64,000 nt of DNA from Cladophialophora immunda. Lineage: Eukaryota > Ascomycota > Eurotiomycetes > Chaetothyriales > Herpotrichiellaceae. Position 1 is the stretch's first letter; every line of letters starts with the position of its first letter. The translations under genes were made by a program, and so were the position numbers. The notes below the pieces were generated by a model. That model searched no databases. It worked only from the letters and a program-made list of their open reading frames with translations, and was not told the origin of the DNA. Positions 55,518 through 64,000 of the stretch are shown here, piece by piece. Where the stretch lies: positions 887,704 through 951,703 of the forward strand of contig NW_015622544.1 in assembly GCF_000835495.1 (NCBI RefSeq), read 5' to 3'.

Positions 55518-57728
55518 GGGGTGTTTCATCAGTTCGGGCCTGGGCCTGGGGATCAAGGGGAGAATGGAAATACATGGCTCAACAGTGAGAAGGGGGGCCG
55601 GGGGAGGGGGGGGAGGGAACAGCATGCAACCGGCAGGAAATGTGTCCGAAGGGGCCATGCTTTTTACCGTGTGTACGAGTCTCGAATGCGGTCTTTTTTC
55701 CAATAACTTTATTTGCGAGCTCGGATGATCGAGCTACACTTTCTCACCACTGCACTGCCTTCTCTGTTTCGGAACCTACACGAAGGGTGTGGACGGGATG
55801 GGAGAAAAGAAAGGGAGCAGAAAAAGCAACGCAGCCCCCCTAAAGGACACAGGACGGAACTGGCTACCTATCTACTCGAGATGGTTTCTTTCGAAGAAAG
55901 AGGATTGATTTTGGGGGGGTTTCCTCCTTCTCAGTTATTCATTCATCCGTCCGTCCGTCCATAGAACACAACAGTTAAAGCGAGTGCGTACATGAAGAAT
56001 GAAGATTGAGGAATGAGGAATGTCGAATTGCGGCGTGATATTCTTCGGTGCAGTGCAGTACACGCAGTAGATGTTCATCCCCATCGACCTGTGTATCTGT
56101 CCTTTTGCCTGAGCTGTCTGTCCTGCGTGTGGTCCAAGATCTCATCCATCTCGTCGGCGCGTCGGCGCGTCTGTCACGACCGAGCCGTCCCTCTTCTTAA
56201 CCGTGTCGCTGTCACTTCTCCGTGTTGGCTGGCACATGTATGGTACTGAAGGCGAAGTTTGATCCCGCGGACTCCCTGGCTGGCGATCACTGGTGCCTTC
56301 CCCTTCCCCTCTTGTCTGCGCTGCGCTGGACGCGCTCCAAGCATAGAAGAGTCGAATAGACCCAAGCTCCTGCTTCTCCTGCTCCCGCCACCGTCCATCG
56401 TCCATTGTCCATCGTCCATCCCATCGCCGTGCTTCTCAATGTCCTGTCCATTTTCCCAGACCAGCTCGTTTTCACCTGCTTCGTCCTGGTGAGCTAGGGT
56501 TCCGTCGTTTGGTGTGGCTGGCCGCTGGCGTGGATGCTCTCAGGGCTCTCTCTCCCCCCTCCCCCTGTTTCTCTCCCTCCCTCTACCTGCTTCCGCTGAG
56601 TCTTCCCGGCTGGATGAACCCAAGGGTCCGACACGCCTTCGGAAATCCCCTCTCCGCCGCATTCCCGAGTTCCTGTCTCTCACACGTCCCCAGTCATGGA
56701 TATCAGATCCGTTCTTCCAGGGAAGGTGGTCATAAGGGTATTCGGACAGGTCTCCGTTCATCAACACCAACATGAAACCTCCACACGTACACGCACACGC
56801 ACACGCAGAGAGTCATTGAGGATGCCAGCTTAACACTCTGCACCAACGAGAAGGTGCCTCTCCAACGCAGAGCAAAAAGGTGGTAAAAATTTGTATCACA
56901 AAGACAAGAGGCCACATCTTCCAAGGACATCTCATTCAGAACCCCATTCCGCTTTCTCGAGAGAAAATCCGATCCGAACTCCTCAATCCCAATCGCCAAC
57001 GCCAACAGTAGCCGTCTTGTGATGAGTTTGATCTGTGTATGAAGGGATGCTCAAGATGATAAGGGGAGAGATCATCTGAACCGGGTGCACAAAAAGTGCA
57101 ATGTATCACCGAGAACCATCCGAGGTATTCAGAACCCTGTTTCAGCACAAAGTGCTCTATCTGAACCCTGCGGTTGAATGGACATGTGTGACTCTTCTTT
57201 TGATGAATCCTCCAAGTGACGGTCAATTCCTCGTTGCGCAACCATCAAGCTGAGCACAGAGTGGTGTAAAACAAAAGCGAAAAGCAACTATTTAATTTGA
57301 GTATGATTTTTTTGATTTTCGAGTTTTTTTGGTGGTTCATGAGCGTCCTCAATCACCGTTTTTCTTTTCTTTATGGTGCAGTTGACTGTGAAAACAACTG
57401 TGCTCGGTTGCCAACGAGGTCGTCACATACCTGCTTCGGCGCATTCCGCAACAAGTCAGCCAACCCCAAGCAATCAAAGGTGAGAAGCCTCCAGCGTCCC
57501 GGGCGACCTCCACGACTGAACAGACAGCATCATCAATCAGTGATAGCCCCACCGAACGCCTCAAACTGTCTGCAGCCATTGCATGAAATCCCTCAGAGCC
57601 CACAGAGCCAACAAGACAACGGTCTAAAGCGGGTGTGAAATGAACGACGTGTAAATGGAATCTGAAATTCCCAGGCCAGTAAGACGCCCACGTCAAAGTT
57701 CATAACACTCTTGGAGGCAACTCAAGTC
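55518..57728. other. intergenic between converging genes, 2.2 kb, no gene seen
   Basis: Between the 3' ends of the C2H2 regulator and of the leftward 358-residue gene. Several ORFs on both strands lack motifs. Contains a G-rich bit at 55588-55616, CATCGTCCATTGTCCATCGTCCAT repeats at 56394-56418 and ACACGC repeats at 56786-56806. Confidence 0.4.
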
Positions 57729-58805
57729 TCAAAAACTCCATAGATCCGTGGGAGCATGAGAACCGTGCTTGCTGAGATAACCTCCTGAATGCTTCAAGTA
57801 GTCGTAGCCTCGGATCAGTTGATCTTTCAGCCAGACATCAGAAGCCTGCAACCCTAACTTCGCGCCCACAAGTTCACGACACCACGACAAATGCCCACAG
57901 CTATCACACTGGCGACAACGCCACTCAGGAACAATGTCCCTTGGCCAACAACGGGCCGGTGTGATTAACAGCGACGGGGCAAACGTCACACTCTTCTTCT
58001 GAACCGGGTCAGCGGATATCACTCCATGGCCGGCCGAAGTCGGTGGACAAGTAGTCCGCTCAGTCTCCTCAGAGGGCTCAACACGGTGCTTCAGGATCGA
58101 CTTGACCTGGCGGTCCGATCGATGACTCCTGATTGGCTCCGGGTTTATGCAACTCTGGATCGACATCGCTTCTGGTCGTCGAACAAAATGGCGGAAACCA
58201 CCACATCCCACAGTCTCTCTCTTTTTGCCGGCCTCTTTGTCAATCGGGTTCCCAGCGTAAGCAACAAGGGTGCTGTCAAGTCGTACCTGCTCAAGAGCAG
58301 GCCGGGGCCCGACAAGCGAAGCCTTGAGGCGAACCGGGATCCGCAACGCCGAGGCTGTCTCCCCTTTGACGGTAGGAGACGTGGCGGTTGTCTTGTCCTT
58401 TCCCAAATCGCCTTCCTTGCCAGGTGTGGTGGATCCACAAAGCCGAGACGACGTGCCATTAAGGGCCGGTGTAACCGGCACGGGAATCAGAGATCCCATG
58501 ACCGTTGCTTTGGCTTGGGCTTTGACCGAAGTCGCAGCTCTCGCCTCAGCGGCAGTGTTGTCCGACGATTGCTTCTCCGATTCACTTGACACAGTAGCGG
58601 TTGGCGCAGGGTCGGAGACAAGTGTCACAGTGGTGGCCGCGGACGATGAAGGGGCATCCCCACCGGCCTTGACACCAGCGGCCGTTGACCGTCCACAAAG
58701 GACGCTGTTGACCAACCAAGGACGAGCCCTGGCAGCCCTCAGAGACCTCCTCAGGTCGAAACGGCCGGCAATCGAAGATGGCTCAGAGACGAACTCCTTT
58801 GCCAT
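57729..58805 (-). CDS. orphan protein, 358 residues, Cys-rich C-terminal segment
   Basis: One exon. The first 170 residues are Ala/Ser/Thr-rich and disordered. A KSVTFAPSLLI segment and then a compact C-terminal unit follow: WRCRQCDSCGHLSWCRELVG, with a CxxCxxC pattern and a further Cys, ahead of LGLQASDVWLKDQLIRGYDYLKH. The Cys cluster resembles a small zinc-binding knuckle. The N-terminal start is the first in-frame ATG. I do not recognise a family; the long stop-free frame, a clear C-terminal hydrophobic/aromatic pattern and a distinct leader region argue for a real gene. Confidence 0.6.
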   Translation of the reverse strand: MAKEFVSEPSSIAGRFDLRRSLRAARARPWLVNSVLCGRSTAAGVKAGGDAPSSSAATTVTLVSDPAPTATVSSESEKQSSDNTAAEARAATSVKAQAKATVMGSLIPVPVTPALNGTSSRLCGSTTPGKEGDLGKDKTTATSPTVKGETASALRIPVRLKASLVGPRPALEQVRLDSTLVAYAGNPIDKEAGKKRETVGCGGFRHFVRRPEAMSIQSCINPEPIRSHRSDRQVKSILKHRVEPSEETERTTCPPTSAGHGVISADPVQKKSVTFAPSLLITPARCWPRDIVPEWRCRQCDSCGHLSWCRELVGAKLGLQASDVWLKDQLIRGYDYLKHSGGYLSKHGSHAPTDLWSF

Positions 58806-60205
58806 GATGAAATCTGAAATCTGTAAACTGTAAGCCTTTCTGTGTACTGATGCAATGGGGGGAGGTTACCTGGAGAGAAGAGAAGAGAGAAGTTGAGCAT
58901 GGCGGGATGCTGAAAGACTTATATACAACTGCCTCTGACAAGCTCCATGACGGTGTCAACACTGTGGACAACAACACAACAGCGGTTCCAGTGGTTCAGA
59001 AGGGGGAACGATACGAATCTTCAACGGTATGCTCCTGCTTTTCAATGGAGATGACCAGACATTCGTTTCTGTGGAGCCAGCCTGATCCATTTTTGCAAAC
59101 AAGCCAGCTTTTCAGCATTGTCCGTAGTGGTGATCCGCGAAAGGCGTCCATCTCGAAGAATTCTCTGCGGTGGAGTTCACCTCTGTTCAAAATTTGTAGT
59201 GGTTACCGATTGGAAAGGTGCCGGTTCAAAGGGGATAGTATTGTTTTGGTGGCAAATGTACTCCACCGGTGTAACTCCCTCTTCTTGCTGGGTTCGTACA
59301 CAAGCACAAGCTGACAGAACCGCCGAAGGCAAGTCTATATGGAGGAGAGTGGCGGTAAAATCGCAGAGTTCAGAAGAAGCTGCAGGAATGTATCTTGCTG
59401 GGCTGTTCGGGTCGGTACAAGGGGATGGCCATCGTACGCATTCTCAACATGGGACCGGAGGAGCCGCCAACAAGGTCATTCACGACGTTCCAGGAGCGAT
59501 ACAGTGTACCGCGACGCAGCTTGAGATGTGGAGCTCGTAACAAAGACACGGCAGGAAGCTTCGAATCTGAACAGAACGACGCCAGATATCAAATGAGAAG
59601 GCTGTTGATGGTACGGTAAACAAGTGGGTCAACAGCGAGACAAACTTCATGAGTAAAATACATCAGACTAGCAAGACCACACGATGTGTTTGAAACGCGA
59701 AAATATCGTGGTCCACAAGGTGAAAAATACAGCCAAATAAATGTTTGTTGTTAGGAGGGATGCGTGAGGTGAACGCAAGTCGAGGGCAAGCGAGGCTGCG
59801 GTTTCCGCACCACGTCACGTGACGCGCTGCTGTGGTCTTCGCTTCCTGCCCGCAAACCGTGTATAATCAGAGTTGATATATGCAACATTGCAGAAAACAT
59901 GGGCCAGCCGATGCATAGGACATGCTCAAGTTCCAATTCCTCTTCAGATGGTCATGGTTGCGGGTTCACGAATACCCGGGCCACGAGGCTGACGAGCCTT
60001 GTAAATACTCGGGCCGTCTCGACTCTAGTGAGATATCGACAGTTCTTGCAACCCTTCTATTTCTGATTTCGGTTGCTTCTAGAGCTCGATTCAATGCTGG
60101 ATGCTATCACGCTGGGACCGCTAGCGAGTGGGTTGACGCAAAACGCTTGTGGCAGCCTCTAAACAATGCTGCTCTGACTGAAGCCAACTATGCCGTGCTG
60201 GTGGT
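58806..60205. other. intergenic, 1.4 kb, no gene seen
   Basis: Upstream of the leftward 358-residue gene and downstream of the leftward large orphan. ORFs (for example rightward 59118-59540 and 59922-60209) have no family resemblance. The first 200 bases are the presumed promoter of the 358-residue gene. Confidence 0.4.
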
Positions 60206-62845
60206 CTAGATAAATGCAGGACTTCCCTCGCCCAAGATATGTTCACCTGCACTTGTACTTCTTTCTCCTCGTCGGCTCCTCAAAAAGTTGCTGACCATTC
60301 TCTTGCTACCCAGGAGCCCCAGCACTTTGGCGGCACTCTTCCCCACAGAGTAAGATCGAGACGGTAATGCTGTCGCCCCGTCGTCCCCAACTCCCAGATC
60401 GGTCTGCATGTCCATCCCGCCTCCATCTAATGTGGTTCGAGGTGCCACGCTCAATCTGTTGCTCCCAAACGTGTCTGGATGACCAGGCGTTCTTTTACCC
60501 AAATACATGCTGTCAAACGGACGGTTGTGCGGTGGCACATCCATATTGAACGGCCGGCTGAGTCGGGCTACCAAATGGTCCTTGGCATTCTCGCTGGGAC
60601 TTTCATGCGATCTGCTGGGCGTGGTCGAGATAGAACCATGAGGGGTGGAATAGAGATTTCCGGAATAAAACACAGTTTCACTAGCCCTCTTGCGTAGGCG
60701 CCCGCTAGTGGTACCATTTCGGAACTGCAGGTGTAGTCTTCCAGGTGTACTCACTGGCGGAGAATCTGGTTGAATCGGCGGACTGTTTTCTTTGCCAGCA
60801 CTTTGAGGCCCAAGTGATCGTTGGCTCCTCTTCTCTTTGAAAAGCTTTGCAATATTTCCAGGGCTCAGCTTTCGTAGGCTTCCGCTACCTTTGCTGCCAT
60901 CCTCAGCTTTATTGGAAATGCTGCTCAAGGCGTCGGCGCTGGCCCTCTTCAGCAGACCGGCGTGAGTTTTAACGGTAGCGGTAGCACTTTGCACATTCGA
61001 GGTGCTGGGTCCTGAAGTTGCGCCGAAAGTGGCCTGGGCATACCGACTCGGCGCTATACGGGGACCCGCCGACCCTGCCAATGTCTGAGTGGCTATCTCC
61101 TCGTCTTCTCCGACTTCACCTTCGGAGTGGACCTGAGCTCTTTCTCGCGTATGCGAGCCTGAATTGCTGCCCGGCGCACGATCGTGTCGTTTCACAGTGT
61201 CTGACCAAGGGTTCCATTGACTATTCATTGGGGAAGCAAATGAATTTGCCAGGATGGTTGTCATACCTGTCGCTTCCGAGTCCGCAAAACCAGTTGTACG
61301 CAACTCGTCCGAGCTGTCGAGTGGCTGTTGGTATTGTTCATTGGAACCGCCGTTCGTTGTTCGTGAATATATACTGGCGCTGCTCAGACCGAATTGAGGA
61401 CGGCCCATCACGGGATTGCTCGACTGGCGATTGACAATAACGCTGCCGCTGTCCAAGTCTGCCCGATTGCTCCGACCGCTGCTGCTTCGGCTGCGGCGAC
61501 GCCTCTCATTCAGGAACCTCTTGAAAGGGCTTGGAGTGTTCGGATTCTTCTCGCTCGAGAAGGGAAAGAAGGTTGACTGCGACTCTTGTTCCGCCAACCT
61601 CTCCCATCTCTTGTCAGCATTCTCCTTATGTTGCTCGTCCGCCCATGTACTGGCAGACTGATGCCGCGAGCCAGACTGACTGCTAGATCGCCGATTCGGA
61701 TGAGGCCCGGTCATTGTGGTCAGCGAAGAATCACTCTGAACAGCTCTGATAGTGGGCTTCGCTTCCGAGACTTCGGTTCGAGTCGCCTCGCGCTCTTGAT
61801 TGATGGTTTCTAGAGCAATCCGCGTCCTCTCGACCTCAATCTCTTCCTGGTTGATTCGTTTGATCAATGCTGAGTAGATTCGCTGACTGTCCACTGCCGG
61901 TAAAGTCCGGCCCTCATTCGTGACTGAGTGCAATGGCTCATGCAAAACCTCAACCCCGCCAATGTGTTTCCCGGCAGATGACGATGGCTGGTGCGGGCCG
62001 CCATCTTCTTTGATGATCGATAGCCGATTGCGCTCTATAGGACCAGACCGCAAACCAATGGAGCTTGTTATGCTGGAGTTGGTCCAGCTGGTGACTCGAG
62101 ACCGGGCGTTGGAGTGGAGGCTTTCACGACTTGCAGCCGAGTGTACAGTGTACGGCACCTTGTCAAGATCTTCGAGCGGATCATGTTCGAGGATGGGCTG
62201 AGGACACCCACTTTGACGTGAAGTGAGACCGTCGTCGGTAATTTGATAGGCGTCGAACCCGCTGACAAGCGTGGACTCCTTGTCAAAGTCGGAGAAGTGG
62301 TTGCGCTGAGCCTCCAGCTGTTGTGGAGGCAGGCCGTCTTTTCTACTCAGGGACTTGCCGAGCACCCTGCGGACTCGATCGCGGAAAGTGAGCGAGAGCG
62401 ATCTGGTGGTTGTGATATTTGGCTGGTCAGTCTCAAGGTACGCGCTGGCGCGAACAGTCTTTCGGAACTTGTGCGTTCTCCTCTTCCCTTTCCGAGGCAT
62501 GTGCGGTTCTGTCTCTTGCGGATCTCCATGACCAGATCCATCGAGGAACTGTGCTCGGGCGATCTGGACTGCTTCCTCGTGTCTCTCCCAAGCACCCTCT
62601 GAGCCTTTGTAGAACGTGGTGGTGGTGCTCTGGCGTCGCAGGAAAGGAAGGGAACGTTGAAGGCGCACACGAAGGTTGCTGCTGGGAAATGCCACAAGGG
62701 ATTTCGACTTGCGGACTCGGCGATACGATGATGGTAGAGCTCCATAGTTTTCCGATCCAACTTCCGAAGAGGTCATCGCGTGCCTCGCAGCAACCATGGC
62801 AAAAGCATCGCCCCCGTTTCTATTGCGATAGGGGCAGTCGGTCAT
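60206..62845 (-). CDS. large disordered orphan protein, about 879 residues
   Basis: One long exon; the ATG at 62845 (MTDCPYRNRNGGDAFAMVAA) is chosen as the first in-frame ATG. The N terminus looks conserved (DCPYRNRNGGDAF, YRRVRKSKSLVAF, SLTFRDRVRRVLGKSLSRKDGLP) and the remainder is Ser/Arg/Gly/Pro-rich and disordered with many RS and SP sites. A short segment with EEIEVERTRIAL and Gln/Glu repeats may be a coiled coil. Near the C terminus comes KVLGLLGSKRMVSNFLRSRR. I recognise no enzymatic domain. It resembles large hypothetical proteins of filamentous ascomycetes. Function unknown; the basic and Ser-rich nature suggests phosphoregulation. Confidence 0.7.
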   Translation of the reverse strand: MTDCPYRNRNGGDAFAMVAARHAMTSSEVGSENYGALPSSYRRVRKSKSLVAFPSSNLRVRLQRSLPFLRRQSTTTTFYKGSEGAWERHEEAVQIARAQFLDGSGHGDPQETEPHMPRKGKRRTHKFRKTVRASAYLETDQPNITTTRSLSLTFRDRVRRVLGKSLSRKDGLPPQQLEAQRNHFSDFDKESTLVSGFDAYQITDDGLTSRQSGCPQPILEHDPLEDLDKVPYTVHSAASRESLHSNARSRVTSWTNSSITSSIGLRSGPIERNRLSIIKEDGGPHQPSSSAGKHIGGVEVLHEPLHSVTNEGRTLPAVDSQRIYSALIKRINQEEIEVERTRIALETINQEREATRTEVSEAKPTIRAVQSDSSLTTMTGPHPNRRSSSQSGSRHQSASTWADEQHKENADKRWERLAEQESQSTFFPFSSEKNPNTPSPFKRFLNERRRRSRSSSGRSNRADLDSGSVIVNRQSSNPVMGRPQFGLSSASIYSRTTNGGSNEQYQQPLDSSDELRTTGFADSEATGMTTILANSFASPMNSQWNPWSDTVKRHDRAPGSNSGSHTRERAQVHSEGEVGEDEEIATQTLAGSAGPRIAPSRYAQATFGATSGPSTSNVQSATATVKTHAGLLKRASADALSSISNKAEDGSKGSGSLRKLSPGNIAKLFKEKRSQRSLGPQSAGKENSPPIQPDSPPVSTPGRLHLQFRNGTTSGRLRKRASETVFYSGNLYSTPHGSISTTPSRSHESPSENAKDHLVARLSRPFNMDVPPHNRPFDSMYLGKRTPGHPDTFGSNRLSVAPRTTLDGGGMDMQTDLGVGDDGATALPSRSYSVGKSAAKVLGLLGSKRMVSNFLRSRRGERSTSAGEHILGEGSPAFI

Positions 62846-64000
62846 ACTGGATATATCCAAAATTGCAGGCTGGGAGATATGGTATGAGGATGGGACGAGG
62901 ACGAAGGCCGACTGCAGAAATAGGCCGCGGCCATTTTCAGGAAGGAGCAGTTGTATGGTGCAGTCGAATCACGCCTCAGTCGCGAGGAAGGTGCAGCCAT
63001 TACGTCCAACATCTTCTATAGCATCAAGCCGACCTTCGTTTCAGCCACCTGAAGGTCCCTTCCTGGGATTTCCCTCTGGGGATTGAGGCTGGAACAATCC
63101 TGTCTGTCGTGACGGTGACCAGGCTGCTCGAGATATGAAGACATAGCTTCACAGCGAGACATGTTCCAATCCCCTCAAGCTACCGAATCGAGCCCCGAGA
63201 GGCGAGAATAGAGGTCAGCGGCCATACCATCTGCGTTCAAGCATCGAGCCGCAGATGTGAGCACCAAGAATCCGAATGGTATAACATACGGGCAGTCGAC
63301 ATGGTGATCAGATCGCTCTGCCGGCAGCAAACGCCGTCGACGAACCGCGTGCGCGTCGACGGCGCGGGGCAGAACTTCTAGTGATAGACGGGGAGGAATC
63401 ATTCTCCGAACAGTTGATTGAGGTTGCAAGGCTGTTGACAATTGAACGAGAGGTGAGGCTGACCTGACCAATGTGAGCCGACACTGAGAGACGCCCCAGC
63501 CTTGGGCAGGCTACCAATCATGCCACAAGCCTAATGCTGGCAAGCTAGCAAAGCCCAGGGTGAAGCGTGAAATGCCAGCGAGTCGGTCATGCGGAAAACG
63601 CGGAAAAAGCGGAGAGAGCCGGCAACTTGGTCGCTTTTTCTTTTCGCTGCTTCAAGGCGATTGCTGCAGGCCTAGTGGTAGTGAGCCAGAAAGCACTGCC
63701 CGCTTGTTGTCTCACCAGCCCCTGTGCCTACTGGCAATGGAGGCCCAAAATTAGAAGACGACCTACTCCTTGCTTCTCGAACTACTGCGCGACGGCCGAA
63801 AAAGAAAAGACCAACAATGCCACTGCTTATCCTCGGTCCACGTTACCACGTTCGCCATCAGCTGCAGAAGCGCCATTAATCTCAATACGAGAGAGATGAC
63901 CCGAGGCTCCCTCTCCATGCGAGGTGGTGGCATGGGATCGAGTGAATGATAGTGCCGAGCCCGGAACGGACTGGAAAGTCTTTCGTGTACGCGGACCTGG
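62846..64000. other. intergenic/right edge, about 1.15 kb, no gene seen
   Basis: Upstream of the leftward large orphan up to the window edge. The first few hundred bases are the presumed promoter and leader of that gene. ORFs near 63.2-63.9 kb on both strands show no motifs or splice support; a gene may begin beyond the window. Confidence 0.35.

Noticed and set aside
1..64000. CRISPR arrays, bacterial operons, 5S or other rRNA genes, telomeric repeats
   Set aside because: None was seen; the window is plainly eukaryotic nuclear DNA.

Overview
The window is nuclear DNA of a filamentous ascomycete (Pezizomycotina). Evidence: short GT-AG introns of about 45-95 bp with CTAAC/CTGAC-like branch sites, an Arp2/3 subunit, a stand-alone ribosomal protein eS30, a Zn(II)2Cys6 regulator, a C2H2 plus fungal-specific transcription-factor-domain regulator, a TRI12-type efflux pump, and a tract that looks RIP-mutated. 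Gene content and style fit Eurotiomycetes (perhaps Chaetothyriales), but that placement is an impression, not a demonstrated result. The exon structures given were rebuilt by hand from splice signals, reading frame and family homology.

Layout. 0-5.7 kb: a pogo/Fot1-type transposase relic at the left edge, DNA polymerase eta, convergent isovaleryl-CoA dehydrogenase, and a small three-exon orphan with a CxxC-rich patch. 7.1-11.2 kb: a HAD phosphatase, TYW3 (wybutosine synthesis) and a convergent His-rich SAM methyltransferase. 12-13 kb: an intron-containing tRNA-Thr(UGU) followed by a TpA-rich, TpG/CpA-poor tract resembling a RIP-mutated transposon. 13-15.7 kb: an eight-exon DUF2461/TIGR02453 gene. 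15.7-23 kb: 7.3 kb with no convincing gene, ending in a pyrimidine-rich leader of a Zn2Cys6 regulator (23.0-24.5 kb). 27.4-30.9 kb: a large RRM-type RNA-binding protein.

31.8-37.4 kb is a conserved housekeeping block: ARPC4 (Arp2/3), UBP6 (proteasome-associated deubiquitinase, divergent from ARPC4), eS30 and a membrane-anchored hotdog thioesterase-like protein. 40.2-42.1 kb: a TRI12-type MFS transporter. 44.3-46.9 kb: a compact SET-domain protein, one or two doubtful small ORFs and a 131-residue orphan. 47.6 kb: a tRNA-like relic. 48.3-51.7 kb: an AIF2/AMID-like flavoprotein and fumarase. 52.6-55.5 kb: a C2H2 regulator. 57.7-62.8 kb: two intrinsically disordered orphans.

The genes do not form a recognisable biosynthetic or defence cluster; most are independent housekeeping or regulatory loci. 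I found no clear new multi-gene system. The most unusual items are the 7.3-kb gene-free stretch before the Zn2Cys6 regulator, the expanded TYW3 beside a His-rich methyltransferase, the micro-exon structure of ARPC4, the in-frame intron of the AMID-like gene, the RIP-like tract beside the tRNA gene, and several lineage-restricted orphans.
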